Shown: in pieces, positions 18,271 to 29,106 of the stretch
How the letters are laid out: each line of letters opens with the position of its first letter
How positions within the stretch are numbered: position 1 is the stretch's first letter
Assembly (NCBI RefSeq): GCF_002907375.1
Contig: NZ_MIYK01000001.1
Location: forward strand, 62,001 to 126,000
Origin: Fructilactobacillus lindneri DSM 20690 = JCM 11027
Lineage (GTDB): Bacteria; Bacillota; Bacilli; Lactobacillales; Lactobacillaceae
Reading direction: 5' to 3'
DNA: 64,000 nucleotides
Made by a program: the position numbers and the translations under genes
Notes under the pieces: generated by a model
The model's input: the letters and a program-made list of their open reading frames with translations, nothing else
Database searches by the model: none
Told to the model about the DNA's origin: nothing

Positions 18271-19491
18271 ATGAGTAAATTAATTATTGATGATTTAGAC
18301 TTAAAAGGTAAAGATGTCTTAATGCGGGTCGATTTTAATGTTCCGATTAAAGACGGTGTTGTTGGTGATGATAACCGAATCGTTGCTGCTTTACCTTCAA
18401 TCGAATGGGTAATTGATCATGGTGGTAAAGCCATTCTTTTCTCTCATTTGGGCAGAATTAAATCTGAAGACGACAAACCCGGTTTATCACTTCGTCCGGT
18501 TGCTGAAAAACTTTCAAAATTATTGGATAAACCAGTTATTTTTGTCCCAGTAAATGAAGGTCCACAACTTGAAGAAGCAATTGATAACATGAAAGATGGA
18601 CAAGTATTGTTAGCTGAAAATACTAGATATCAAGATGTAGTTGATGGTAAACAAGTTAAACGTGAATCTGGCAACGATCCTAAATTAGGTCAATACTGGG
18701 CTTCACTTGGTGATGTTTTCGTCAACGATGCTTTTGGTACCGCGCACAGAAGTCATGCTTCTAACGTTGGGATTGCTACTGCAATGGAAAAAGCTGGCAA
18801 ACCAGTTGCTGCTGGATTCTTACTTGAAAAAGAAATCAAATTCTTAGGTAACGCTGTTGATAATCCTAAACGTCCATTTGTTGCAATTTTAGGTGGTGCC
18901 AAAGTTTCTGATAAGATTGGTGTAATTGATCATTTATTAGACAAAGCTGATAAGATTATTATCGGTGGAGGAATGACTTATACTTTCTATGCTGCTAAAG
19001 GAATTGGAATTGGTAATTCACTTGTTGAAAAAGACAAGATTGATGTTGCTAAGGAAATTCTTGAAAAGGGTGGCGACAAGATTGTATTACCTGTCGACTC
19101 TGTTTGTGCTGATGCATTTTCAAACGATGCTCAAACAAAGATTGTTGATGGTTCAATTCCTGATGGATGGATGGGATTAGACATTGGTCCTAAATCAATC
19201 AAACTCTTTGAAGAAGTTCTTTCAGATGCTAAAACTGTTGTTTGGAATGGACCTATGGGTGTCTTTGAAATGCCTAAATTTGCTGAAGGTACTTTAGCAA
19301 TCGGTCGTTTCTTAGGTAACTTAAAGGATGCTACTACTATCGTTGGTGGTGGTGATTCAACTGCTGCCGTTAAGCAATTAGGTGTAGCTGACAAACTTAC
19401 CCACATCTCAACTGGTGGGGGAGCTTCACTTGAATACCTTGAAGGAAAGACTCTTCCTGGAATTGCCTGTGTATCTAATAAAAAAGATTAA
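18271..19491 (+). CDS. pgk: Phosphoglycerate kinase
   Basis: PGK transfers the acyl phosphate of 1,3-bisphosphoglycerate to ADP. The 406-residue protein has the N-terminal signature [16 protein letters not shown], the substrate-binding SHLGRIK, the nucleotide-domain [16 protein letters not shown] and the C-terminal [13 protein letters not shown] hinge. AGGAGG lies before ATG 18271. It follows gap after a terminator and precedes tpiA, the usual glycolytic cluster order. Confidence 0.97.
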   Translation: MSKLIIDDLDLKGKDVLMRVDFNVPIKDGVVGDDNRIVAALPSIEWVIDHGGKAILFSHLGRIKSEDDKPGLSLRPVAEKLSKLLDKPVIFVPVNEGPQLEEAIDNMKDGQVLLAENTRYQDVVDGKQVKRESGNDPKLGQYWASLGDVFVNDAFGTAHRSHASNVGIATAMEKAGKPVAAGFLLEKEIKFLGNAVDNPKRPFVAILGGAKVSDKIGVIDHLLDKADKIIIGGGMTYTFYAAKGIGIGNSLVEKDKIDVAKEILEKGGDKIVLPVDSVCADAFSNDAQTKIVDGSIPDGWMGLDIGPKSIKLFEEVLSDAKTVVWNGPMGVFEMPKFAEGTLAIGRFLGNLKDATTIVGGGDSTAAVKQLGVADKLTHISTGGGASLEYLEGKTLPGIACVSNKKD

Positions 19492-19496
19492 TTTTT

Positions 19497-19533
19497 AAAA
19501 AAGCTGTCAGAGTTATTCTGGCAGTTTTTTTGT
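19497..19533 (+). terminator. Terminator between pgk and tpiA
   Basis: Stem CTGTCAGA/TCTGGCAG (one wobble), loop GTTAT, with flanking A tract and seven T. Confidence 0.75.
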
Positions 19534-19605
19534 GACGTTGTTTACTAGTTATTTTTGAAAAACTCAGCTAGAATAAAAGATAACAACACGAGAGGAGGGA
19601 TAAAT

Positions 19606-20367
19606 ATGCGAATTCCTTTTATTGGCGGTAACTGGAAAATGAATTTATCTCTAGATACTGCAGTTCAATTTGTAAAAGAAATTAAAGATCAATTACCTCC
19701 AGCCGATAAGGTTGAAACAGCAATTGCTGCTTCTCCTTTATTTTTAGAATCAATGCTGCAAAACAACCAAGACAGCCCATTATTTGTTACGGCTGAAAAT
19801 TGTTTCTATAAGGATGAAGGCGCTTATACTGGTGAAGTTAGTCCTAAAGCGTTGAGTCAAATGGGGATTCAATATGTAATTGTGGGTCATTCCGAGCGAC
19901 GTAATTATTTTAATGAAACTAACGATATTATTAATAAAAAAGTTCATGCGGTGATTCGGAACCATATGAAACCGATTATTTGTTGCGATGAAACTATGGG
20001 TCGTTTTGAAAATGGTGACCACTTTTCTTGGGTAGTTAATCAAGTTACTGCTGCATTACACGGTGTTGATGAAACGGATGCTGAAGATATTGTGATTGCT
20101 TATGAACCAAGTTGGGCAATTGGTACTGGACATAGTGCTTCAACTGAAGAGGCAGAAGAAGGTTGTTATTTGATTCGCCAAACTTTGGCTGATATCTATT
20201 CAGATGAAACAGCTGATAAGATTCGAATTTTGTATGGCGGAAGTGTCACGCAGGAAAATATTGCTGCTTTGATGAAAGAGCCAGATATTGATGGAGTATT
20301 AGCAGGAAAAGCAAGTTTGAATCCAAAAGAATTTGTCAAACTTGCCAATTATCAAACTCTAAAATAA
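19606..20367 (+). CDS. tpiA: Triose-phosphate isomerase
   Basis: TIM interconverts dihydroxyacetone phosphate and glyceraldehyde-3-phosphate. From ATG 19606 (behind AGAGGAGGG) the protein is 253 residues, the family size; the upstream ATG 19555 would add 17 unrelated residues. Catalytic residues are visible: Asn9/Lys11 in GGNWKMN, His95 in VIVGHSERR and Glu167 in [11 protein letters not shown]. Phosphate-binding loops YGGSV and GVLAGKASL are present. Codon use is less optimised than in gap or eno. Confidence 0.96.
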   Translation: MRIPFIGGNWKMNLSLDTAVQFVKEIKDQLPPADKVETAIAASPLFLESMLQNNQDSPLFVTAENCFYKDEGAYTGEVSPKALSQMGIQYVIVGHSERRNYFNETNDIINKKVHAVIRNHMKPIICCDETMGRFENGDHFSWVVNQVTAALHGVDETDAEDIVIAYEPSWAIGTGHSASTEEAEEGCYLIRQTLADIYSDETADKIRILYGGSVTQENIAALMKEPDIDGVLAGKASLNPKEFVKLANYQTLK

Positions 20368-20425
20368 ATGTTTAAATTCATTGCATTGGGCTTTTTAAAA
20401 ATGTAGAATTTAGATGTATTATTAA

Positions 20426-21778
<1,353 letters not shown>

Positions 21779-21794
21779 TATTTATTATTATTTT

Positions 21795-21829
21795 AAGAAC
21801 TTCTAGTCCAGCTAGAAGTTCTTTTTTTC
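21795..21829 (+). terminator. Intrinsic terminator after eno
   Basis: Eleven-bp perfect stem AGAACTTCTAG/CTAGAAGTTCT, loop TCCAG, then seven T. Confidence 0.9.
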
Positions 21830-21886
21830 TACAAATTTTTAACTTTTTTACGTATCTTCTTACACAAACTTAAAGGAGATTATAAG

Positions 21887-23164
21887 ATGAAAAAGCAAGC
21901 ATATATTTTAGGAACAAGTTTATTGGTAATGAGTGGGTTAACTTTTGCGACCACGATTAGCGCATCTGCACAAATTTTTGATGTTTCAGCTCGTCAATTT
22001 TTTAAAGATAAAGATGGTAAGATAAATTCACAATATCGCTTTGATTTTACAACAGTAGATGCTAAATCAGCTAAAGATATTCAAGCACCTCCTTTACCTG
22101 GATATCATCTAAAACCAGGATCTAAAATGTTGGTTGCTGGATCTGATGCGGTTATTTTTGATTATGAAAAAAATGAAGAAGTGACAACACCAACACCAAC
22201 ACCAACACCAACAACTAACCCAGGTATACCCACCGAGAATTCAAAACAAATAGATAACTCTAAAACAATTCCAGTTGAAAAAGAACATCAAGATAAAGCT
22301 GATAATGAAGCAAAAATAGAAACTACAACTGATGACAAATTAGAAAGTAAAACAGATAAAACTGAAAAAAAGCAAAACAATTCAATTAAATCAGATGAAT
22401 CAAATCAATCCAAAGACGATAATCTTCAAGTAAAAAAGTCGGACAACGTAAAAACTGAAATAGTTGATAAAACAGAATCTAAAGATGATAAAGTACAGGA
22501 ACAACAAGAAAATTCAAAATCAGTACATGATTCCTTAGTAAGGGAAACTAAAAATGAAAACAAAGACAAAGCAATTGATAAATCAAAAATAAATTTAGTT
22601 GGCGATAATAAGATGGAATCTAAAATAAATAAAAGCGAAAAGCCTTCTGAAAAAAACCCAGCAGCTATTACTGAAATTCCTTCTAAGTCAATTAAGCAGA
22701 TTCCAGCAGCAGATAAAAATTCAAAATCTACTTTAACCAAACAGAGTGATGCTTTAATTTATACAAATAATGAAATACCAACACTTAAAACAAGTAGTCT
22801 TAATGCTAAAAACATAACAAAGGGAGTGCCTTATCAACCCATTAACGATAGTAAATCACTTAAAAATTATGTAAAAGATGCTCCAGCAGTTACAGAAATT
22901 AAAGTAGCTAATAATCATGATTTTTTAAAAGAACATGGTGAAATGACGCCATCCGTGACATTACAATCAGTAAAAGGAAAAACAGTCAAAATAAAAAATA
23001 AAAAATTGAAAGATATTAATGGAACGCAAAGTAAAACCGAAAAAGCAAAATTGCCTGCGTTATGAGAAAACAATCATGCCTCAAAAATGATGCTATTAGT
23101 TTTAGGAATATTAAGCTTAATGGTAATTTTATTTAATAAAGTAAGAACCAAAAATAAAGATTAG
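21887..23164 (+). pseudogene. LPxTG-type surface protein, sorting signal interrupted by an in-frame TGA
   Basis: The open frame 21887-23065 codes for 392 residues. It has a signal peptide (KKQAYILGTSLLVMSGL to SASA, about residues 2-28), a globular N-domain of about 70 residues ending in PPLPGYHLKPG and FDYEK, loosely like the edge of a mucin-binding repeat, then a (TP)n linker and a long Lys/Asp/Ser/Asn-rich stalk. It stops at KLPAL-TGA (stop 23063-23065). The same frame continues for 32 codons, ENNHASKMM, then a hydrophobic stretch to ILF, then NKVRTKNKD and TAG at 23162-23164. This is exactly the rest of a sortase signal. TGA is one base from GGA, which would restore LPALGE. Either a nonsense mutation releases the protein unanchored, or it is a sequencing error. 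Ligand unknown. Confidence 0.8.
22184..22213 (+). repeat. 6-bp tandem repeat coding for Thr-Pro
   Basis: About four to five copies of the hexamer ACACCA/ACCAAC give TPTPTPTP in the surface protein linker. Because the unit is 6 bp, copy-number change would lengthen the linker without shifting the frame. Confidence 0.75.
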
Positions 23165-23181
23165 ATTTATAAAATGAAATG

Positions 23182-23190
23182 TGCTATAAT
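23182..23190 (+). promoter_or_regulatory. Extended -10 promoter of secG
   Basis: TG-C-TATAAT (TATAAT at 23185-23190) is a consensus extended -10, about 50 nt before the secG start. The upstream -35 region is weak. Confidence 0.6.
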
Positions 23191-23240
23191 AGTAGTTAAG
23201 AATTAATAGGCCTTTTTTAATGTGGCTAGGAGGAATTTTT

Positions 23241-23477
23241 TTGACTAACTTCTTAATGATATTATTATGGATTGTTAGTGTACTGATTATTGGTGCAGTT
23301 TTAATGCAACCATCCAAAAATAATGATGCAATGTCATCATTTACTGGTGGAGCTAGCGACCTATTTTCAGAATCAAAGTCTCGTGGCTTTGAGTCATTTA
23401 TCCAAAGAGTAACAGTAGTATTAGGTATTTTGTTTTTTGGAATCGCATTGATTTTGATGTGGATGTCACAACATTAA
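23241..23477 (+). CDS. secG: Preprotein translocase subunit SecG
   Basis: SecG is the small third subunit of the SecYEG channel. The start is TTG 23241, 6 nt after AGGAGGA (23228-23234); the ATG at 23220 lies before that ribosome site. This gives 78 residues, the normal SecG size. Two membrane spans flank the conserved cytoplasmic loop VLMQPSKNNDAMSSFTGGAS. secG followed by rnr and smpB is the standard Firmicute order. Confidence 0.94.
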   Translation: MTNFLMILLWIVSVLIIGAVLMQPSKNNDAMSSFTGGASDLFSESKSRGFESFIQRVTVVLGILFFGIALILMWMSQH

Positions 23478-23512
23478 TGAAAAAGCTCCTGTGTATTCGC
23501 AGGAGCTTTTTA
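23478..23512 (+). terminator. Intrinsic terminator after secG
   Basis: Twelve-bp stem AAAAAGCTCCTG/CAGGAGCTTTTT with loop TGTATTCG and T run. Confidence 0.85.
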
Positions 23513-23544
23513 TTATAATATGGTTTGTTAAAATTATGTAATAA

Positions 23545-23576
23545 AATAAAGATGTCTTATAATAAAGATGTTTTAT
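23545..23576 (+). repeat. 16-bp tandem duplication at the rnr promoter
   Basis: AATAAAGATGTCTTAT is followed directly by AATAAAGATGTTTTAT, two copies differing at one base. The junction contains TATAAT (23558-23563), a likely rnr -10. Confidence 0.7.
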
Positions 23577-23602
23577 AAGTAGAAATAGAAGAGGAAAAAA
23601 CA

Positions 23603-25891
23603 TTGCAAGAAAATAAATTAAAAACTGAAATAGAAACAGAATTAAAATCACATCCTAATGAGGGATTTGATGTAGAAAAAATTGCTGATGCATTAGATTA
23701 TCATGGATCATCAGCATTTAAATTAATTGTTCAAGCATTAGCTGAACTAGAAAGAGACCGTACTGTTGTAGTAACAACAGATGGTAGCTTTAAAATTAAC
23801 CCAAGTGAGTTGAAGATTGAAAGAATTTTCCATTCTAACTCAAAGGGATTTGGATTCGTGGCATATGATGATGATCTTCAAGATGCTTTCATTGCCCCTG
23901 ATGATACTATGAATGCGATGAACTTGGATAAAGTGGAAATTCAAATTATCAAACCAGCCGGTAAAGGTTCAGATCGTGGACCACAAGCAAAAGTTGTTAA
24001 AATTATTGAACGTCATTATGATCACGTGGTTGGAGAATTTTTCAAAACACGTGAAGATAATGGCTACATAGGTCAACTTAAAGTTAAAGACAAAAAGTTA
24101 GATGGAATTAGATGTTATGTTGCTGATGCAGGATTACATCCAACTCCAGGCGAAATTGTAACAGCTGATATTACTGAATATTCTAATGCCAAAACTCCAG
24201 ATGCAATGGTAGTAGTTGCTAAACAAGTAATTGGTAGCGTTGATGATCCCGGAATCAACATTTTACAAATTGTGTATTCTCATGATGTACCATCTCAATT
24301 TCCAGAAGACGTTTTACAAGAAGCCGATGCAATTCCTGATCATGTCTTACCTGAAGAAATTAAAGGCAGAGAAGATATTACTGATCAAGATTTGGTGACT
24401 ATTGATGCTGAAGAATCAAAGGATTTAGATGATGCCGTAACTGCATGGAAATTACCTAATGGTAACTACCATCTTGGTGTTCATATTGCCGATGTTAGTC
24501 ATTATGTTAAGCAGGGTAGTCTGTTAGATCGTGAAGCATACAAACGTGGAACCTCAGTTTATTTAACTGATCGGGTAATTCCAATGTTGCCTAGACGACT
24601 TTCAAATGGAATTTGTTCTTTAAATGAAGGAGAACTTCGTTTATGTATGAGTTGTGATATGGAAATCAATCCACAAGGTAAAGTTGTTAAATCACGAATC
24701 CACCCTAGTGTAATGCGGTCTAAAGCACGGATGACTTATAACGCAGTTAACGCTATTTTGGAATCAAAAGATGATGAGACTAAAAAGAAATATGCTGATT
24801 TGGTACCAATGTTTGAAACCATGGGTGAATTGCATAAAATTCTTTATAAAGCACGTCGACGTCGTGGTGCCATTGATTTTAACGATGACGAAGCAAAAAT
24901 CATTGTTAATGAAAAAGGACATCCAATTGACATTGTTGTTCGTCATCGTGGAACTGCTGAACGACTAATTGAATCATTTATGTTGGCAGCAAATGAAACT
25001 GTGGCAGAAACTTATCATAAAGCCAAAGTTCCGTTCATTTACCGAGTGCATGAAACTCCAGATGCAACCAAGGTGAAAGAATTTTTTGAATTCTTAACTG
25101 GTTTTGGAATCAATGTTAAAGCTGATCCAGATCATTTAGAACCTAAAACTTTACAAAATATTTTAACCAAGGTTGAAGGAACTCCTGAAGAAGGGGTAGT
25201 TTCTGTGATGATGCTTCGTAGTATGCAACAAGCTAAATATAGTGACAAATGCACTGGTCACTTTGGTTTGGGAGCTAAATACTATACTCATTTTACTTCA
25301 CCAATTCGTCGTTATCCTGATTTGTTTATTCACCGTTTGATTCATTACTACGAAGACAATGGAATTAACGACAAAACTAGAGAAACATATGCTGGTAAAG
25401 TGGGCGAAGTTGCACTACATTGTTCAGAAACAGAACGTCGTGGTGTTGATACTGAACGTGACGTTGATGCAATGATGAAGGCTGAATATATGAGTGACCG
25501 TATTGGACAAGAATTTGACGGAGTAGTCAGTTCTGTAATGAAATTTGGTGCTTTCGTCGAACTTCCTAACACAGTTGAAGGGTTAGTTCATATTAGTCGC
25601 TTGAAAGATGACTACTATCAATATGTTGAAAAATTCATGGCATTAGTAGGACGGAGTACGAAGCGGACTTTCAAGATTGGTCAAGACGTAAGAGTTAAGT
25701 GTGTAGGTGTTGATACTGATCAAAACACGGTTGATTTTGAGATTGTTCATCCAGAAAATACTCCAACTAGTGATTTGTTGCCTAAAAAAACACACAATGA
25801 ATATACTGGACCAGTTATGAAATCTAAGAATTCAAAAAATAATAAAGGGAAAAAAGATTCACATAAATTCACGATTCAAAAGCATAAATAA
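23603..25891 (+). CDS. rnr: Ribonuclease R
   Basis: RNase R is a 3'-5' exoribonuclease that degrades structured RNA and works with tmRNA in rescue. The 762-residue protein starts at TTG 23603 behind GAGGAAA. Order of domains: N-terminal helix-turn-helix (about 1-65), cold-shock domains (about 70-220), the RNB catalytic domain with DAEESKDLDDAV and its acidic residues (about 265-590), S1 domain (GQEFDGVVSSVMKFGAFVEL, about 635-715) and a basic Lys/Asn-rich tail. smpB begins 13 nt later, consistent with a shared trans-translation role. Confidence 0.95.
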   Translation: MQENKLKTEIETELKSHPNEGFDVEKIADALDYHGSSAFKLIVQALAELERDRTVVVTTDGSFKINPSELKIERIFHSNSKGFGFVAYDDDLQDAFIAPDDTMNAMNLDKVEIQIIKPAGKGSDRGPQAKVVKIIERHYDHVVGEFFKTREDNGYIGQLKVKDKKLDGIRCYVADAGLHPTPGEIVTADITEYSNAKTPDAMVVVAKQVIGSVDDPGINILQIVYSHDVPSQFPEDVLQEADAIPDHVLPEEIKGREDITDQDLVTIDAEESKDLDDAVTAWKLPNGNYHLGVHIADVSHYVKQGSLLDREAYKRGTSVYLTDRVIPMLPRRLSNGICSLNEGELRLCMSCDMEINPQGKVVKSRIHPSVMRSKARMTYNAVNAILESKDDETKKKYADLVPMFETMGELHKILYKARRRRGAIDFNDDEAKIIVNEKGHPIDIVVRHRGTAERLIESFMLAANETVAETYHKAKVPFIYRVHETPDATKVKEFFEFLTGFGINVKADPDHLEPKTLQNILTKVEGTPEEGVVSVMMLRSMQQAKYSDKCTGHFGLGAKYYTHFTSPIRRYPDLFIHRLIHYYEDNGINDKTRETYAGKVGEVALHCSETERRGVDTERDVDAMMKAEYMSDRIGQEFDGVVSSVMKFGAFVELPNTVEGLVHISRLKDDYYQYVEKFMALVGRSTKRTFKIGQDVRVKCVGVDTDQNTVDFEIVHPENTPTSDLLPKKTHNEYTGPVMKSKNSKNNKGKKDSHKFTIQKHK

Positions 25892-25904
25892 GGGATGAGT
25901 GAAA

Positions 25905-26378
25905 ATGGCTAAAAAGAAACGTAAGCCTAATGATAATAATGTAATGGCAACAAATCGTAAGGCTCGTCATGATTATTTCATTGAACAGACTTATGAAGCT
26001 GGAATTTCTCTCACTGGAACTGAGATTAAATCGGTTAGAGAGCGCCGTCTAAATTTAAAAGACGGATTTGTTTCAATCCGCAATGGTGAAGCCTATTTAA
26101 TGAATGTTCATATCAATGAATATTCAGAAGGGAATCAATTTAACCATGATCCGTTGCGAAATCGTAAGTTGTTATTGCAAAAAAAAGAAATTAAACATTT
26201 AGCCGACGCGGTCCAAACTAAAGGAATTACGGTTGTGCCTTTAAAAGTCTATATTAAGCACAATTTTGCTAAAGTATTGATTGGCGTTGCTAAAGGTAAA
26301 CATGAGTATGATAAACGTGAAACGATTAAACAACGAGATCAAAAACGGCAAATTGATCGGGTTATGAAACATTATTAA
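25905..26378 (+). CDS. smpB: SsrA-binding protein SmpB
   Basis: SmpB binds tmRNA (ssrA, here at 51.3-51.6 kb) and takes it into stalled ribosomes. From ATG 25905 it is 157 residues; a GTG two codons upstream is an alternative, but AAGGGATGAG spaces better to the ATG. Family motifs [33 protein letters not shown] (abridged) and the basic tail [19 protein letters not shown] are present. The tail mimics an mRNA codon:anticodon in the A site. Confidence 0.95.
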   Translation: MAKKKRKPNDNNVMATNRKARHDYFIEQTYEAGISLTGTEIKSVRERRLNLKDGFVSIRNGEAYLMNVHINEYSEGNQFNHDPLRNRKLLLQKKEIKHLADAVQTKGITVVPLKVYIKHNFAKVLIGVAKGKHEYDKRETIKQRDQKRQIDRVMKHY

Positions 26379-26406
26379 AAGAACGAGAATTCTCGTTCTT
26401 TTTTTG
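26377..26406 (+). terminator. Intrinsic terminator after smpB
   Basis: Perfect inverted repeat AAAAGAACGAGAA/TTCTCGTTCTTTT, overlapping the last base of the smpB stop codon, then T run. Confidence 0.85.
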
Positions 26407-26443
26407 TATCTGATTATGTTAAAATATTCACGAGGTGAAAAAA

Positions 26444-27136
26444 GTGAAGCAATTTATTGATAATGATTGGTGGCCTGTGCTTGAGCCGGAGTTTGAAAAA
26501 CCGTATTATCAAAAGTTACGAAAATTTTTGGTAGAAGAATATAATAATCATACGATTTATCCAGCAATGCAACGGATTTTTCAAGCATTTGAATGGACGC
26601 CATTTAGTAAAACGAAAGTTGTTATTTTAGGTCAAGATCCATATCATGGTCCTCATCAAGCAATTGGTCTCAGTTTTGCAGTTGAACCAAGTGTTCCGGT
26701 TCCTCCTTCACTTCGTAATATTTATAAGGAACTAGATCATGATTTGGGTATCAAGCCGGTAAATCATGGTTATCTCAAAAGTTGGGCAGATCAGGGAGTT
26801 TTATTACTTAATTCTGTTTTGACAGTTCGAGATGGATTAGCTTTTTCGCATCAAGGAAAAGGTTGGGAGCAACTCACTGATTATGCAATTGAGCAGTTGT
26901 CAAAACGTCCTGAGCCAGTAGTATTTATTTTATGGGGGAGAGCAGCTCGCAATAAAATTAAATTGATTGACACCAAAACGAATATTGTCATTCAGTCTGC
27001 TCACCCAAGTCCCTTGTCGGCTAATCGAGGATTTTTTGGATCGCGTCCATTTTCAAAAACCAATGCAGCTCTTGAAGCAATGGGTGAAAAACCAATTAAT
27101 TGGCAACTACCAGAACATGTTACGATAAGTAATTAA
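26444..27136 (+). CDS. ung: Uracil-DNA glycosylase
   Basis: UNG removes uracil from DNA to begin base excision repair. From GTG 26444, 8 nt after GAGG, the protein is 230 residues; an upstream GTG at 26435 overlaps the ribosome site. The catalytic motif [16 protein letters not shown] places the general base Asp at residue 65, and [13 protein letters not shown] contains the catalytic His and DNA-intercalating loop. Both match family-1 UNG. pta follows after 17 nt. Confidence 0.95.
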   Translation: MKQFIDNDWWPVLEPEFEKPYYQKLRKFLVEEYNNHTIYPAMQRIFQAFEWTPFSKTKVVILGQDPYHGPHQAIGLSFAVEPSVPVPPSLRNIYKELDHDLGIKPVNHGYLKSWADQGVLLLNSVLTVRDGLAFSHQGKGWEQLTDYAIEQLSKRPEPVVFILWGRAARNKIKLIDTKTNIVIQSAHPSPLSANRGFFGSRPFSKTNAALEAMGEKPINWQLPEHVTISN

Positions 27137-27153
27137 ACTAATAGGAGAAAATT

Positions 27154-28128
27154 ATGGAATTATTCGATAGTTTAAAAGCAAAAATTAAAGGTAAAGATAT
27201 TAAATTAGTATTTCCTGAAGGAGAAGATAAAAGAATTGTTGAAGCAGCTAGTCGTTTAGCACAAGAAAACTTAGCAATTCCTGTTTTATTAGGTGATGAA
27301 GCAAAAATTAAAGCTGTTGCCGAAGACTTAGGTGTTAGTTTGGATGGAGTTAAGCTAGTTGATATTAGTAAAGTTCCAAATGATGAAGTTCAGCAATTGG
27401 TTCAAGCCATCGTTGCACGTCGAAAAGGGAAAACATCTACTTCTCAGGCTTTAGAATGGCTAAAAGATCCTAACCATTTTGGAACGGCTTTGGTTTATAC
27501 TGATGTCGTTGACGGGATGGTTTCAGGTGCTGCACATCCTACTGGTGATACTGTTCGTCCTGCTTTACAAATTATTAAAACTAAACCCGACGTTAATTTG
27601 ATTAGTGGAGCATTTGTAATGCAACGCGGCGATGAACGCTATTTATTTGCTGATTGTGCTATTAATATTGATCCTAACGAAGAACAATTAGCAGAGATTG
27701 CTGTCGAAAGTGGCAAAACTGCCCAATTATTCGATATTGATCCTCGAGTTGCCTTGCTTAGTTTTTCAACTAAAGGATCTGCTAAGAGTCCAGAAGTTGA
27801 AAAAGTCCAAAAAGCAACTGAATTGGCGCAGAAATTAGATCCAGAAATGCCAATTGATGGTGAATTACAATTTGATGCTGCCATTGTTCCTAAAGTTGCG
27901 GAATCAAAAGCACCTGATTCTGATGTGGCTGGAAAAGCAACTGTTTTCGTCTTTCCTGAATTACAATCTGGAAACATTGGCTACAAAATTGCGCAACGAT
28001 TGGGCGGATTTGAAGCTATTGGACCAATTCTTCAAGGGTTAAACAAACCGGTTTCTGACTTATCTCGTGGCTGTAATAGTGAAGATGCTTATAAAGTAGC
28101 AATCATTACAGCTGCTCAGACTCTTTAG
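27154..28128 (+). CDS. pta: Phosphate acetyltransferase
   Basis: Pta interconverts acetyl-CoA and acetyl phosphate. In lactic acid bacteria it supports the acetate/ethanol branch and acetyl-CoA supply. The 324-residue protein is the short, single-domain form, with VFPEGEDKRIVEAA at the N-terminus, SGAAHPTGDTVRPALQIIKT (the family signature) in the middle and PVSDLSRGCNSEDAY at the C-terminus. TAGGAG precedes ATG 27154. It lies in the common ung-pta-tsaE-GNAT order, with tsaE only 9 nt downstream. Confidence 0.95.
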   Translation: MELFDSLKAKIKGKDIKLVFPEGEDKRIVEAASRLAQENLAIPVLLGDEAKIKAVAEDLGVSLDGVKLVDISKVPNDEVQQLVQAIVARRKGKTSTSQALEWLKDPNHFGTALVYTDVVDGMVSGAAHPTGDTVRPALQIIKTKPDVNLISGAFVMQRGDERYLFADCAINIDPNEEQLAEIAVESGKTAQLFDIDPRVALLSFSTKGSAKSPEVEKVQKATELAQKLDPEMPIDGELQFDAAIVPKVAESKAPDSDVAGKATVFVFPELQSGNIGYKIAQRLGGFEAIGPILQGLNKPVSDLSRGCNSEDAYKVAIITAAQTL

Positions 28129-28137
28129 GATTCAATT

Positions 28138-28614
28138 ATGATAAAACTAAAAGTAAATAGTCCTGAGCAGACCCAAAAAATCGGACAAAATTTGGCAAGC
28201 CAGTTACAAGCAGGCGATGTTTTATTGTTAGATGGTGAATTGGGAGCTGGGAAAACGACTTTTACCAAAGGATTAGCTCAAGGACTAGGGATTAAACGAA
28301 ACATTAAAAGTCCAACTTTTACGATTGTGAGAGAATACCAAGCTGGCCGATTACCGTTGTATCATATGGATGTTTATCGCTTAGAAGCAGGTGGTAGTGA
28401 TGAACTTGGACTTGATGAATATTTTAATGGTGATGGAGTTAGTGTTGTAGAGTGGTCGCAATTTGCCGAGGATGAATTACCACAAAATTATCTGCGTTTG
28501 AAGTTTATGCGGAATGATGATTTAAGTGAGAATGATCGTACGATTGAAATTACAGCTCATGGGCAGCATTTTGAAACTATTTTAAATTCGGGAGTGTTTG
28601 CTTTAAATGAGTGA
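28138..28614 (+). CDS. tsaE: tRNA threonylcarbamoyladenosine biosynthesis ATPase TsaE
   Basis: TsaE is the P-loop ATPase that works with TsaB, TsaC and TsaD to make t6A37 on ANN-decoding tRNAs. The 158-residue protein has Walker A GELGAGKTTFTKG at about residues 34-46, the switch region SPTFTIVREY and HMDVYRLE, and the Walker-B-like VVEWSQFAE. It overlaps the following GNAT gene by 8 nt, so the two are translated together. The pta-tsaE-GNAT arrangement is usual in lactobacilli. Confidence 0.93.
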   Translation: MIKLKVNSPEQTQKIGQNLASQLQAGDVLLLDGELGAGKTTFTKGLAQGLGIKRNIKSPTFTIVREYQAGRLPLYHMDVYRLEAGGSDELGLDEYFNGDGVSVVEWSQFAEDELPQNYLRLKFMRNDDLSENDRTIEITAHGQHFETILNSGVFALNE

Positions 28615-29092
28615 AGAAGTTGAAATTAAGATACGAGCAGCTAAATCAGACGATGCGCAAAATGTTTTAGCGTTGTTAACTCAGCTTAAAGCTGAATCAG
28701 CTAATTTTGTAATTGCAGATGATCTTGAAAAAGTAACGGCAGCTGATGAACGGGAAGAGATTACTAAAATCAATGCTTCCGGTACGAATCTAATCCTATT
28801 AGCCACAGCTGGAAACAAGTTAATTGCAATTGCTACCGTTGATGAAATTAAAGCTGCAACCGGTGAATTAGGCATCGCGGTCTTACATGATTATCAAGGA
28901 ATAGGTCTAGGAACGGCAATGATTGAGACCATAATTGACTGGGTTAAATATGATAGTCGCTTAGATGATTTAAGTTTATCAGTCCTAAAAAGTAATTCTA
29001 AAGCCTTTTCTTTATATCAAAAATTAGGATTTGTAGTAACTAGTCAAAATGAAAAATTAATTGAAATGAAACTAAAAAAAGACCGATATTAA
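28607..29092 (+). CDS. GNAT family N-acetyltransferase
   Basis: The 161-residue protein has a GNAT fold: N-terminal IRAAKSDDAQNVLALL, then the acetyl-CoA-binding loop YQGIGLGTAMIE (Q-x-x-G-x-G pattern) at about residues 104-115, then LSLSVLKSNSKAFSLYQKLGF, the motif B region. Next to tsaE one thinks of RimI, which acetylates ribosomal protein S18, but this sequence looks like the general small-molecule GNAT of the pta-tsaE cluster. The substrate is unknown. Its stop codon lies inside the hairpin that terminates the operon. Confidence 0.85.
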   Translation: MSEEVEIKIRAAKSDDAQNVLALLTQLKAESANFVIADDLEKVTAADEREEITKINASGTNLILLATAGNKLIAIATVDEIKAATGELGIAVLHDYQGIGLGTAMIETIIDWVKYDSRLDDLSLSVLKSNSKAFSLYQKLGFVVTSQNEKLIEMKLKKDRY

Positions 29093-29106
29093 TCGGTCTT
29101 TTTTTA
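29074..29106. terminator. Bidirectional terminator overlapping the GNAT stop codon
   Basis: Arms AAAAAAAGACCGAT and ATCGGTCTTTTTTT around loop ATTA, between convergent genes. The left arm is the end of the GNAT coding region. Confidence 0.85.

Noticed and set aside
22184-22213. The short hexamer repeat as a CRISPR-like array
   Set aside because: No spacers; the unit is 6 bp and encodes a Thr-Pro linker. No CRISPR array is visible anywhere in the window.
23087-23164. A separate small membrane peptide starting at ATG 23087
   Set aside because: It is in frame with the surface protein, has no ribosome site, and is explained fully as the sorting-signal tail.
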